Assembly: GCA_015039365.1 (NCBI GenBank)
Contig: WION01000378.1
Location: 1-50,944 of the forward strand
Direction of reading: 5' to 3'
DNA from: Amanita rubescens
Lineage: Eukaryota; Basidiomycota; Agaricomycetes; Agaricales; Amanitaceae
Length of the DNA: 50,944 nucleotides
The notes beneath the pieces are model-generated. The model was not told where the DNA came from, did not search any database, and saw only the letters and a list, made by a program, of their open reading frames with translations. This document shows, one piece after another, positions 21,380-37,459 of this stretch. How positions within the stretch are numbered: the stretch's first letter is position 1; the number at the start of each line of letters is the position of its first letter. Made by a program: the position numbers and the translations under genes.

Positions 21380-22065
21380 TCCAACATAAGTATGTAATAC
21401 ACATTATATCTCGTTCTTGTGCTGTACATATCACAGAGGCATCGCACTCTCTTCTTCTTCATCCACACAAAAAGCATTGCTATTTCGACATAATCTCCCT
21501 CCGCCCAGTCGAACTCGTCTTCATCTTCATTCCGCCAACCTGCGCCGCGTGAGCGGTCCCCCCTGCACGGGGATAAGCCATGATCATATATCATAGATGA
21601 GCCGTCATGATGATCGACATCCGAAAATAGTTGCATCGCTAACTGAGCGGACATGCTATCATCGCCTTCCATTCCTCTGATTCTGACTCAGATTTATCCG
21701 AGCTGTTGCTGAATGTAGAGTCTCCAGAATCGCCATCGCTAAAGAAAGCGTGCGTAGGACTCGTGATCAGCTTCCCATCATCTGACTCTTGCGCAGTTTC
21801 GGCATAAAACGTAATTCCTGATGCGATCCTTGATATGTTCTCTTTTGGTAATCCGCATCTGATGTCGTCCCTGCACAATGTTCTGCAATGCAATGTGACG
21901 GATAGCCAGCGGCAGGCTCCACGTACACAATACGCGAACAAACGCGCCAAATGCGCGAATCGGAAATCCACCGTCGTTCAAAGGGTAACATGTTTCTGCG
22001 TTGCCCGTTGCCGAAGCGTCTCTTCGCTGTCCGCGCCCACATCGATACTTTGAACTTCGTTAAGG
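21380..22065 (-). pseudogene. Partial copy of the Asi-like RING E3 gene, lacking the distal RING exons
   Basis: Matches 23910-24722 of the neighbouring gene: IRTIEVG region, GLPKENISRIASGITFYAETAQESDD, an acidic Asp/Glu/Ser block, and CDMYSTRTRYN-like DNA where the parent encodes CTVQERDI. Deletions and frame changes are frequent. The segment with the second half of the RING (CLAMCDNC, CPCC) is absent, and so is the whole membrane half of the protein. Cannot make a ligase. Confidence 0.75.
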
Positions 22066-22132
22066 CACGGTCAGGTAAGATATACATCTGGTTGAAAATA
22101 TAAACAAAGATGATGTAAAATATTCGTGACAA

Positions 22133-23513
22133 TCAATGATATGCGGGCGGTGGCTGATTGGACAACCCTTGTGCCCAATCCGACGAGCGCTCAACTTGCA
22201 GCTGTTCGATTTGGCTCCTAATTTCACGTATCTGTTCGCGCATAGTTCCCATCTCGTGCTCCGTTTCTTGCCTTCCATATTCACTTGACGTGTTAGGACC
22301 GCCATTCATCAACTGTCTTGATGTAAGGTTTTGCATCTCCTGTTGCGCACTCTGGAGCCGTAGATTGATCTCCATTTGGCGCACGGCGCGGAGCTCATCT
22401 CGATTCTTGGTGCTGTGTGAGAACAGCTCTCGACGAATAGGCAACATCGTGGATTCGCTTGCTACGTCAGACGAAGGTGAGCGGAAGTGACTTCGTTGGT
22501 CGTATGATGCTATCAAGCCGAGATTTCCGGTATCAATAGAACCTTGCCATGGCAGATGGGAACCTCTCATCTGGACGTCATCGAGGTAGCTTTGGGGTGC
22601 TTGCTGATTAAAGGTGGTAACGATGGGCTCGGGGGGCCCTCTCTTTTTCCCCAAACGGCGGCGGAAGAGTATCAGTAACGCGACTATCACAACGAACGTG
22701 ATGCTTCCGAGCACAGATCCGATGATGACCCCCAACTTGCTATTGGATGAATTATTTGAATGAGTTCCTGCAGATGGAGTGCTACTGGTGCCAACGGTTC
22801 CACCAGTGACACCAGTAGGTGAATATCTTGGACTTGACAAGGGTCGCGTTATCGGGGACATTCATCCTAGGTTAACTTTAGAACAGTGGGCGGGTAAAGC
22901 AATGACGAGATAAACGTACGTGTAAATAGCGTAGTCAAAGTTAAGAAAGGTTGAATTCGGGTAGTTACTCGTCGAAATCACCAATGTATGCTGAGTGTTG
23001 CTCAAGCCGCTGGTGCTGAACACAGTAGCATTATACTGCAAATTGTGGGTGCTCATATCAGGCACATGATTGAATGAGCCCATGGCGTTGCCATCGAGGG
23101 TGAAGTTGCAATTTGTTGCAACACCAGTTCCGAATGAATTTAGATTGGCGAGAATAAAAAATACCCAAATCTCGATGCCTGTAAGTCAGAGCAGTTTGGT
23201 GAATATTTGAATTAGGCAAAGATCAGAAAATTTTCTAACCTGTGAACGAGAATGTAATGTTCATGTTATTGAGACTAGGACTGTATGTTGCAGCTGTCCA
23301 TGTTCCGTCAAAGGCCAAGGCCGCGCTGGGCTCAATATCACAGGTATTGCAGTTCGGACCTTGCCAAGGGCCGCTGGGTTGGTAAACTGGTTTTTGACCC
23401 GTCGTCAGGTCGCCATAAGTGTCGTCAATGGTTACGTTAACAAGGCCGGCTCGGGTCGTTGAAACGAGGAGGAGAAGATAGAGCAAGTCAAGGACGACTC
23501 GTCTGACCGACAT
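22133..23513 (-). CDS. PPxY-tailed single-pass membrane protein, copy G (one possible shift)
   Basis: Exon 1 (23513-23235): signal peptide MSVRRVVLDLLYLLLLVSTT, TIDDTYGD, C-x2-C, AFDGTWTAATYS. Exon 2 (about 23178-22925): IEIWVFFILANLN, NCNFTLDG, HTLVISTSNYPNST, NFDYAIYT. Exon 3 (about 22866-22133): stalk, transmembrane helix (LGVIIGSVLGSITFVVIVALL), basic FFRRRLGKKR, tail heptads (RDELRAVRQMEINLRLQ, EMGTMREQIREIRSQIEQLQ) and the end NQPPPAYH. Compared with copy F, one extra C near 22846 (ACCCTTGTC versus ACCTTGTC) breaks the start of exon 3; everything after it is open. Membrane-anchored candidate adaptor for an Rsp5/Nedd4-type ligase. Confidence 0.7.
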
Positions 23514-23668
23514 GTATCGTGAATCGTGATGGAAGTCCTCATAATAAGACGACTGGGATGTTGTGAACTACCGCAATCTCGGGCTTGCCGGCATCACCCC
23601 TTCGATATTTATTTTAAGATTCAAGTTTCAACACATACAACATACAACAGCATACAACACTACTAGTA

Positions 23669-26603
23669 CTAAGGTATGTAGATTTTCGAATACCCTTCAA
23701 CACTGCAAGAATGGTTGGCATTCGACAAAGATGATATTAGGTTACTTACCTGCTGCGACAACAAGGGCACCGGTGCTTTGCCGGTGTTCCCCTGGAAGAT
23801 AAAGCATCACGACAATTATCACACATAGCCAGACACCTCATTTGATAGCAACAATCACTGTCAGCGACGAACTAGCCGAGAAAAGGAAAATCATTGCTCA
23901 CCGGCAAGGCCAACATATTATATCTCGTTCTTGTACTGTACATATCACACAGAGGCGTCGCACTCTCTCCTCTTCTTCGTCCACATAAGCGTTGCTAGTG
24001 CGTGTCTTGGACATCATCTCCCTCCGCACACGCTCGAACTCGTCTTCTTCATTCTGCAGTTGATGCCTAGTAGTACTTAAGGCGGACTCCAACCTACGCC
24101 GCGTAAGCGGTCCCCCTGCACGAGGATACGCCATATGTGCAAATATCATAGATGTCGAATGAGTCGTCATCGACATGATTATCGACGAGATCCGAAAATA
24201 GCTGCGTCGTTTCTTCCTTCAGCCGCTCCCAGGCCGACGGAGCGGACACGCCATCATCGCCTTCCGCTCCATCGTCATCTTGACGAGGCGAATCTGATTC
24301 CGACTCGGATTCATCCGAGCCGTCACTGAACGTCGAGTCTCCAGAATCGTCGTCGCTAATATCTTCACCTCGAAGAAAGCGTGCATAGGACTCATGATCA
24401 GCTTCACTTCCGTCCCCGTCATCTGACTCTTGCGCAGTTTCGGCATAAAACGTAATTCCTGATGCGATCCTTGATATGTTCTCTTTTGGTAATCCCGTGC
24501 CATCCGCAGCCCGACGTCGTCCCCGGACGATATTCTGCAATGTGATGTATAGCCAGCGGTAGGTCCCGCGTAAGGTACCCCACAATACGCGAACAAACGC
24601 GCCAAACGCGCGAATCCACCGTCGTTCAACGGATAATAGTTGATCACGTGTTTCCGCGTTCTGCGCGTTGCCAAGCGTCTCTTCGCTGTCCGCGCCCACC
24701 TCGATAGTTCGAATTTCGTTAATGTACCCTTTCAATACTTTATTTTTCTTCTTGCGCTCATCTTTTTTCGGTCTCCTCTTGACAAGCTGTTGAGCATTCC
24801 CGCGGACGTGCACGTATCTGGATCCGAATGCTGTAGCCGGACGATACGGCACCAAGGCGTCCTGGGACCAGGCTTTCCACACCCAGTTTCCCCATCCTCA
24901 CGTGTCCATATTCTATTTCTTCCATGATCTGCCGTCGTCGGTGGACCATGGCAGTAAATGTTGGAGGCAAAGGTGTAGGGATAGGTGCGACCTCGTTCCC
25001 CCAGCCACGGAAGTCCGGTGGCCTCGAGGGTTGCCGTGCTCATGCGTAGTAAGAGCACCGCAAAATCTTCGTCCCATGGTAGGTTGCGAAGATATGTCAA
25101 CCACCCTGCAGGTCGTCCATCATCGCCTACCAATCGCAGTCAAATATCGTCTCATCCGAAGATAGGAGAACTCACTATTGTTTATTATTCCAAGACCTAT
25201 GAACGGTCGTTCAATACGACCGCGAACCAATAGTTGAACAATCGCGTTCAAAGCGACAGTTAGCAGTATTGTCGATAGCAAAATGGTTTCGAACATATTA
25301 GGAAGATAGTTGAGGAGAGGGTAATTTGCACTAAAGTCATTTGTCGTTGAAAGGGAGCCATTGGATGCACGGGTATTATTTGCAGATGTCATTGAAGTTG
25401 ATGAAGTGCGGGTTGGAGTGCTTGGAAGAACGGGGGGAGCTGCGGATGATACAGTTTTCGAGGATAACAATCTTGAATACAATGTGGAGTGGAAATGTAG
25501 TAGTGATAGAACGGAAGTAAGTGTTGTGGGTATGAGACGATGCGAAGAAAGACGTTTCGATATGGAGAGATAGTGGAACATAGTTAACTGAATGCGCATT
25601 AGCTGTCAGTCTTCTCAAAATGAATGATGTTACGCACTTGCAGTAGAGGAATGGCAATAGTAATGATAACATGCTTGTCAGGTCTTGATGGAAGGCCATC
25701 TGGCTTTCGTACATGGGTTAAAGGGGAAGAATAGACATGGAGAAGAAACGCATAACCAATCTATGCAGGGATTAGAAGCATATATAAGTGCATGTGCCCA
25801 GGACGCACCAAATTGAAAGGGCGATGCATTGGGACCTGTGTGGCTATTCAACGCAAACGTTGTGCTCATGCCATCCAGGGCCCGTATGAATCCTTCAACG
25901 CAGAAGGCGCTCCCCACAGCGCAGAACGTGGACCAACAGATTTCAGACATCTCTTTTGCCTCGCTCCAAGCGCCCTAACCACTGCACCCACGACCAACTT
26001 GGCATTTTGTCACAATGCTTGCAGCACGAGTAGACTCCATACGACGAGCATCTTCGTTAATACACATAGAGAAGGAAGATGGAGCGCCAATCGCGTTTTT
26101 GTTTTAGATATGTCGAGAGGAAGGATAGACGACAAGATGCGTCTGAATAACATGTAGCGCATGAAGCTATATCGCTGGTCAACGTTATCATTTCTGGCGC
26201 TGCGGTAATTCACAAAGTCGCGCCGATTCCGGATTGGTGTCCGAGACGGAAGGATGATGTTTTGCATCCGGTATAGCACAAACGCCACGACCAGCAGGCC
26301 AACCATGTATCCTGAAGTAAAGAACGCCCATGGACTTGGGAAACTTGGCTGTCGAGTTTTGTCGATAGAGGGATTAGGACGATTGGTGGAGTCTGTTCCC
26401 ATGACCCAGCCGGTCTCCTCTACCAATGACGCTATCGCGCTAGACAGCGACGTCTGCGATGGGACTCCAAATGCATCGATGGAGTGTCTCGGCTGACCTC
26501 CCCTGATGCGTGCGAGTATGCGTGAGGGCAGAGCGCTGAGAATATAGCTCAAGTTGAGGGAACGTGTGGGGCTATCATTCGTGACATGAGTGTCGTATTC
26601 CAT
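23669..26603 (-). pseudogene. Asi1/Asi3-like membrane RING-type E3 ubiquitin ligase, frame-broken
   Basis: Starts at ATG 26603 (MEYDTHVTNDSP). Transmembrane segments: SGYMVGLLVVAFVLY, LTKMLVVWSLLVLQA, and later ones near 25950-25800 and 25300-25230 (FETILLSTILLTVALNAIVQ). Then RNLPWDEDFAVLLLRM, WKAWSQDALVPYRPATAFGS and an acidic linker. The C-terminus is an all-Cys RING: LCVICTVQERDIICWPCR, intron, CLAMCDNCRDAL, KHRCPCC, intron, VEGYSKIYIP, the signature end of the Asi/Dsc-type family of inner nuclear membrane or ER ligases. Frame changes near 25955, 25015, 24880 and 24140 each require a one-base correction, so it is either a young pseudogene or badly polished. A partial copy lies at 21380-22065. 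The family assignment rests on remembered motifs. Confidence 0.65.
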
Positions 26604-27044
26604 GCTGTGGGCAACGACGGGTAGTTGATACAGTATGTAGCACTTTCCAACACGTGGGGGATATTGGTTCCGGAGGTCGTAAGTATGGTGACTAGAGCGT
26701 GAACTTGAAGTGGAGTGTAGTCATCATATACTATTCATAGTCACCCACGCCTTTCTCAAATCAGGCCTGGATCTAGGCTGTAGACTTCACTCTAACTGAA
26801 CAGCTGTCAAAGTGAAGCAGATATCATTATTGTTGCAGTGCTCCCGTGGTCGCCGGTCATCGCCAATGCGGATAACCAAGCCCGCAAAACGTCGATAACA
26901 TGTACGTGACAAACAATATTATATCGTTGGGGACGTCGCTTCAATTTCGCGTGCGACATTGCGCACACCGTTATCATTTTGATTTCGTTCTCATGCGCCC
27001 ACCGCCAGCTGACTGCATCGTTCGGCGGGAGATTCAACCGTGGT
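26604..27044. other. Intergenic, 5' of the E3 gene
   Basis: Upstream region of the minus-strand E3 gene and downstream region of the DUF6534 gene. No coding signal beyond short ORFs. Confidence 0.5.
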
Positions 27045-28272
27045 TTATGCTGTCATCCTACATCCATCGTTCCTTGACCCGTCTGCAGCCAAGTTCTCTT
27101 GCAACGGGCCAGCCATCTCCCAGTGGAATTTGCTGAAACGCGTTGTAGTCGCATTTGGCGTTGCGTGTCGACTATCTTCAGAAGATGATATTCGATCATT
27201 GACAAGAACCATCATCGAGTTGGAGTAGAGCTTGGATAGGACAATTATTGGTCCACAAGGGACATACGGCGAGATCAGATACGAGAGAGCGGTAAATGCG
27301 TTTACCGCAACTGTACAAATACTGCTGAGATATAACGATACTGCGGGAAGATGGCGACAAACCTGTGAGAATACCCGTGCCAATTACGATGTATACAAGA
27401 CGCGTGATCCTCCACCGAAGGAGCTTGGAATATATCTTCTCTCTTTTAAGCTAGACAAAAGTATGAGTACGAATAAGAAAAGCGAGGAATGAAGTACTTG
27501 CAAACCAAACCATGGTTCCGGCGACGATCATATCGATAACGAGGGACGTAAAAACCCAGACCTATAGCCACTCTATTATTAAGTTGAAGAAAGCATATAT
27601 GTGTCAAATTACGCACGACTATGAGAATGTCAGAAAAATGAATTCCTAACGCTGTCAATACTATAATGGCAACAAGTTGTAGCATAGTAGCCTATACGGA
27701 TGATTAGCTTGTTGGAAAATCACTATCCGCTGAACTCGAATACCGTGATAATGAACGAAGGTACGCATTTCTGTTGGGTAATGATATGGATGCGATATGC
27801 ATACATTGCCTGCGTTAGAAACGCCGCTTTGAATGGTCAGTTATGTGCGTTGAATTGCAAGTGAAACATAACACACCCGTTCCCCCGCATACAGGGACGA
27901 CTATATGGGATGTTTGAGGGAATGTGATACGACCAAATAATAGCAACCCCAAATCGCATATGAGAATGATGGTATGAATTGTCTCTATGATAAAGAGTGC
28001 GTATATAACGCCTTTGAATAATTTCGAGTCCTTGGGAAAGAACGTATAATATAAATCTAGATTGCCATTAAAATATTAGTAAGGCCCAGAATCGACGTGC
28101 AGAGGACAAACATAATTGCACAGTCAGAGCGCCGTAGAGATATAGATTGACAACGTTGCCGGCGAACTAACGTGAACGAGGATTAGTTACATATATCGCG
28201 ATCGAAACAGGTACTGACCAATGATACGGTCAACGTGTGCAAATCTCTACCGCCGTAACATGGAGAAGTCAT
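27045..28272 (-). CDS. DUF6534-type seven-helix membrane protein, copy 1
   Basis: Six exons inferred by phase and homology to copy 2. Exon 1 from ATG 28272 (MTSPCYGGRDLHTLTVSL), then NVVNLYLYGALTVQLC and DLYYTFFPKDSKLFKGVIYALFIIET split over text, FLTQAMYAYRI, MLQLVAIIVLTALGI, DMIVAGTMVWFASTSF, and the last exon AVNAFTALSYLI, IIVLSKLYSNSMMVLVNDRIS. This is the order of the basidiomycete family annotated DUF6534, whose last helix ends in SNS(L/M)xxxLN-R. Seven helices are predicted, with a short hydrophilic C-terminus. Function of the family is unknown; a receptor-like role is often presumed. All junctions seem open by eye. Confidence 0.65.
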
Positions 28273-29206
28273 GACAAGGGTCTAGTAATGCAACATACCT
28301 ATCATCCATGGAGGAGCTTGATACGAGGGGGAAGACTATCCCAGGACGCCCAAGTAACTATATGTAAGGTGCCCACGGGGCTCAGGGCAGTGTGAATGTT
28401 CATATATGCATAATGCAGGTGGTGACTTTGAGATATATCAGCACCACTTCCATCGGCTACGTATGCACTAAGGAGCAGATAGTGATTAGTTAACTCCGAA
28501 TATCCCAATCAATATCACATGCTGCAATCCATCGCTTCGATCCATCTCGTGGAGCCAAATATTCATTTATACATTGAAGCTGTAAGCGTGTTTGTCGCTT
28601 TCAATGCGTAGGGACGCTCCGGCGGCTCGGAGGTGATGGCGGTCAGGCATCATCCATGTCATCCTGGACTTTGCCATTTTGAGTAGGACCACCGCCTCCA
28701 GGAACCATGAGAAGGAAGTGGCCTAGTACGCTGGCGCCGTGACGTATATCTTGATCTTGTCGTCCACGAACTGCTTGTCATGTCATAGACGCGTACCTGG
28801 CCGACAAGGTTGAAGCTTCAAGCATAATATTTAAATAATTCGCAAATCGTACCCGTTTGACAAACCCTGGTCCTCTGCCGGTGTGCACTTTATGGTAAAT
28901 AAACCCACGCTCGTCACGGAGAAACGGAAGACGCATGCAAATTCGGGCGACATCGGAACTTTTTTTTCGAGCAGTGGGTTGATAACGATATTCTTCTGGT
29001 CCAGACTCCAGAGCGAACCCGTTGGGGTCCCGTCTTGCTTGCTACCATATGTCCGCGTCTACATTCAAGGAGTGCTATGATAAAAAGAATACGCTTTTGA
29101 TGAAAAAACGATGGGGCTCGATTGGGCAACTCGGCTAACATGCATCTGATTTTTTAGCTACAGTTATCAGTCCAACTCCCACGTCCAATGCACCTTGCTT
29201 AAAGTA
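28273..29206. other. Gene-poor interval between DUF6534 copies
   Basis: No supported gene. Around 28640-28800 the minus strand has a short coding-like run (MVPGGGGPTQNGKVQDDMDD) followed by a stop, possibly the last exon of a lost gene. The rest shows no structure. Confidence 0.4.
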
Positions 29207-30535
29207 CTACTCTCCCATAATAACATTATCGTCATCTTTCTCTGACTGACTTCGCTTAGTGGGAACTTCGACAGCCACCTTCGTTGACATATCAATTTCA
29301 ATCACGACGCTTGTTGTCCTTCAAGCTTCAAGTTCTGCTTCGGTAACCGTACCTGAAGCTCTAGCAAAATGGAGTGAACCGACGTGCACAGTCACCGTAT
29401 CTGACGTGCCAATATGATCATCCTGAGAATGTCTGGATGAGATTCTATCGTTGACAAAGACCATCATTGAGTTGGCATAGAGTTTGGACAGGACGATTGA
29501 TGGTCCAATAGGATCGGTGACTGGGATAAACGCTGTTGCAATGGTGATAATGTTGACCGCAACTAAATGATTCTTTAAGACATATTGATGTTTTGGAAGA
29601 TGAAGGGATCATACCAGTGAGGAGACCTGTGCCTATGATAAGATATACCAAACGCGCTACTTTTCCTCTTAGTTGTTTTGACGAAATTTTGTTCTTCTTT
29701 AGCTTGAGATAAGGTGTAAGGCATGAAAGGCAAGTCGTTCATAGGTTCGATGACTTACAGACCAAATTAAAATGCATGCGATTACTAGATCTGTCACTAA
29801 GGAGATCGAGCTCCATATCTGTTATAAACGCCCACTTTTAGCCGATGTAAGTATGAGACAGTTGAGTCACGTACAAGTACAGCAGGCTCAAAATATCCTG
29901 AAAAATAAAAATCTGCTATTGATGTGGCCACAGTGGCAATGGCTCCCGATGCAATGGCCTAAATATGCATGAAAAACATGAAGAAGTTTGATATCGAACT
30001 TGCATACCATGACAATGCAGCATGACAAAAATTTCAATTTGGATATGATCCAAACGCGATACGCATATATACACTGTGTTAAAAGCGCCACTTCAATTAT
30101 TCAGGCACCGTTGAACTCTTATATGAACTGCAACACACCTATTGATCCACATATGGGAATGATGATTGAACCGATAGGATATAAGAAGCCTCCATCGAGT
30201 AGAGATTGTCCCCAGCCGTATGTTAGTAAAATGGTGTAGACCGTCTCTGTTAAGTAAATGATGTATATGGTTGCTTTCAAGAGCCTTGAATCCTCGGGGA
30301 ACGATATGTAGTACAAATCTGAACCGGAGTCAGCGTTGCTCGAGATTGGCATAATAAAATATGTACAGAGTTGCACTGTCAGAGCACCGTACAGGTACAG
30401 GTTGATCACGTTGCCGACAAACTAAAAGTAAAATGAGAGTTGAATGGAAACTGCAAATCCGTTACTACTTACCAACGAGGTAGCAAAGCTCCCTGTCGAA
30501 TATTCGCCATTTAAATGATCGGTAATGATGGGCAT
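29207..30535 (-). CDS. DUF6534-type seven-helix membrane protein, copy 2 (in-frame stop near the end)
   Basis: Exon 1 30535-30473 (MPIITDHLNGEYSTGSFATS), GTAAGT donor; then NVINLYLYGALTVQLCTYFI, LYYISFPEDSRLLKATIYII, GGFLYPIGSIIIPICGS, ALLTQCIYAYRVWII, VYLIIGTGLLTG and IVLSKLYANSMMVFVNDRIS. The C-terminal tail continues HIGTSDTVTVHVG, then meets a TGA at 29321-29323, after which the same frame stays open as VVIEIDMSTKVAVEV and ends at TAG 29207-29209. The stop trims about 38 residues of the cytosolic tail but no helix. Paralog of 27045-28272; same exon layout. Confidence 0.65.
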
Positions 30536-30539
30536 GAGA

Positions 30540-31719
30540 ATATTGAAAGGCCTGTAGGGTATCGGGGAAGAGTGACAGGGGTAGACGGTGTGCTATTCAG
30601 GTATCCAGGTGGATATATGTACCAAGACGAGGCGGTGCGAGACCATCATGCATTAGGGATCGGCTGCTCTGAGCGCTGAACGCTGAGCAATAAATCAACA
30701 TCCTTGGATACAAGAAGCAGGTACATAACGAACCTTGTGAGTTCTTTACATAATTGACATCGCCTCCAAGCCCCAAGCTTATGTACTTATGTAGGAGCTT
30801 CCGATTCTACACCTCAGAAGAATTGCAACCCTTCCATTACGCAGTGGGGCTGCCATTTAGCACGACGCCGACTCGGAAAGGGTCTGACAGCCTCCTGACT
30901 TCAATCTGGGCGATGAGAAAAAATTATAGTCGGATGTTAAGTAGGTAACCATATTACTTACTTAGAATTCAACTTGACATCATGGCGGTTCTGATCTAGA
31001 TTGCGTCCATGACCTCACACCACAGCCGTTACAAACAGTGACAGTTATGACAAGACAAGACAAGACTATTCAAGATCTGGGAGCGGAACCCTCGTTGACT
31101 GGAGGGCACACTGGGATCCTATGAATTGCATTTGACAAGACAAACTGGTCCAAGTCGTATGGTGTTGGAAAGGTTATGTGGTGTGCATTTTTTACCACGG
31201 TCTCATCGTTGCTATTTCTGATGGATATCCGTGTATACATCGCCCACGGGAATTTTATCTATTTGTTGTGACATCAATTGTGGCATGCGTGTACGATGAG
31301 GGATCATGAGGCTATTGTTAAGCGCTAAGCCAAGACACTGTCCACATTCATTAGATTTCATCTTGGCAATGAATTGAATATATATATATACGACAATATT
31401 TGAACTAGGAGTTGTATGCGATTTCGAGCAGAAATACAGATGCATGGTTCTTTAAAATGGTCAAACACAGCAGCAACGTCACCTTTTGGCGCATTTCTGA
31501 AATGAATGTTTTCAAAGTTTGCCACTTGAAAACTCCTAAGTGATATCTGGCCAAAACTGCGTGTTGCTGTGTGGAATTCTTACAAGTGGAAGGCTTACGT
31601 TAGTAACTGTTAGCGTTTCTAACTTCCATCGAATTCGGAATGTTTCCAATCGATACGCGTTTGTCATCTGCATTGCGATGCTATTGGTACACGGGTGATA
31701 TATTGATAAATTAACATGT
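30540..31719. other. Gene-free interval
   Basis: About 1.2 kb without a supported gene. It contains an (AT)n run near 31376-31391. The left part should hold the promoter of DUF6534 copy 2; the right part is the 3' flank of the SNF2 gene. Confidence 0.5.
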
Positions 31720-36285
<4,566 letters not shown>

Positions 36286-36398
36286 TTGCTACATCATCGA
36301 GTCAAATCAAATGCCGTGGTAGTTGCCTTCCAAACTGGGAATGCGCACGTGGTCGAGTTAACCACCAAATTCCGAGAAATTCGACCGCGTCTCGTCCA
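36286..36398. promoter_or_regulatory. Short divergent promoter region between the SNF2 gene and PAM17
   Basis: Only 113 bases separate the ATG of the leftward SNF2 gene from the ATG of the rightward PAM17 gene, so they must share regulatory DNA or overlap in their 5' leaders. No clear TATA box was seen. Confidence 0.6.
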
Positions 36399-37238
36399 AA
36401 TGCTTGGAAAACGCTTGCCCAGAACTCTTCTCATCCCTTCAAGATGCTTCTCTCGCCAAAACACCTTAAATTTTACAAGAACAAAATCTACTGCGACTGC
36501 GACGAGACCTTCCGCCGAGAACATCACATGGACTAAGTATCTGGCTATTAAGCACAACAAACACATCTGGCAAACAGTAAGACCATGGAACATATGCTTG
36601 GAAGCTATCTCTGACCTGCTTTTTCTAGGTTGCTACCTTCCCTTGCGTAATCCTCGGCTTTGCGGGTGGCATTGCGTATTTTGGCAGTCTCGAAACGGAT
36701 GTTCTCAAACCTATTATGGTACGTTAGGAAAGCTATCTTTTGTACTTGACGTTACATTTGAAATGTGCAGGGAATTGATCCCTTTTTCTTCTACGGCATT
36801 TGCACAGTTGCCTGCGGAGGTGTGTGGTTTGCAATTACTTCTGGTAATAAAGGCTGGACTACCTACTAGGTTTTGGTTGGCTTGTGGGGCCTTCGCTCGG
36901 GACTGCTATTTGGAGAATGACTCACCGTCGTTTGCTGCCACACATCGACTCACGGGACCGCGAGTTTTACGCGCGAATAGCGAAGAACCGGGTAGATGCC
37001 AGTCTGCAGACGCCAACTCAACCCGTTCCCGATTATTATGGTATGATTAGGTTGTGATCATCATTTTTAGGCAGGCGTTAATCACTGTTTTTAAACAGGG
37101 GAGAAGATAGGTTCGCTTCACCAATACCGCCAGGTATAATTAAACTATCTTTGTCCTTCCGTCATACTCATGTATCTCTGACAGTGGTTACGCGACCAGT
37201 CGAAATATAGGCGTAGAACAACGCTTCCTGAGGAGTAA
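36399..37238 (+). CDS. PAM17: Presequence translocase-associated motor subunit Pam17
   Basis: Six exons join in phase: 36399-36576, 36629-36718, 36771-36819, 36870-37040, 37099-37133, 37185-37238. The product starts with a basic, Ser/Arg/Thr-rich mitochondrial presequence (MLGKRLPRTLLIPSRCFS), followed by ITWTKYLAIKHNKHIWQT, GGIAYFGSLETDVLKPIMG, IDPFFFYGICTVACG and GWLVGPSLGTAIW, the two inner-membrane helices of Pam17. The matrix tail ends DSRDREFYARIAKNR, PVPDYYGEKIGSLHQYRQW. Pam17 assists the TIM23 import motor at the inner membrane. About 192 residues, usual for the family. All introns are GT-AG, 50-60 bases. Clearly intact. Confidence 0.93.
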
Positions 37239-37459
37239 ATTCCTAGCCCTTAGATGTACTCGAGCGATATCGCATATATATTGGGCATTCGTGTGGTAGT
37301 AGAACCAATTAAATATCCCCAAAAGCTCTGGGTGACGAAACCTGGGACATCTCCATTTTAGATATACGCATGTCAATCGTAATTTTACAATGGTACACCA
37401 AAGCATCCAATAAAATAAGTTAAAAAAGAACTTTAAAATGGCCTAGATACGTGACGTTG
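37239..37459. other. Intergenic, convergent 3' ends
   Basis: Between the 3' ends of PAM17 and the SH3 gene; no coding signal. Confidence 0.5.

Larger units (their letters stand above)
19773..24722. repeat. Tandem duplication: membrane protein gene plus 3' part of the E3 gene
   Basis: Unit 1 (about 19773-22065) and unit 2 (about 22066-24722) begin with the same GGCACGGTCAG block and end with the same CTTCGTTAA block of the E3 gene. Each holds one membrane protein gene (F or G) and E3 sequence read leftwards. In unit 1 the E3 part lacks a segment corresponding to about 23625-23910 of unit 2, which contains the distal RING exons. The junction at 22065/22066 is sharp. Confidence 0.8.

Noticed and set aside
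28620..28810. Coding-like minus-strand run with PGGGGPTQNGKVQDDMDD
   Set aside because: Too short, no exon partners, another frame is equally open; mentioned only as a possible relic.
36286..37050. Uninterrupted 255-codon ORF over PAM17
   Set aside because: It starts 113 bases before the Pam17 ATG in another frame and runs through several introns; spliced reading gives a perfect Pam17.
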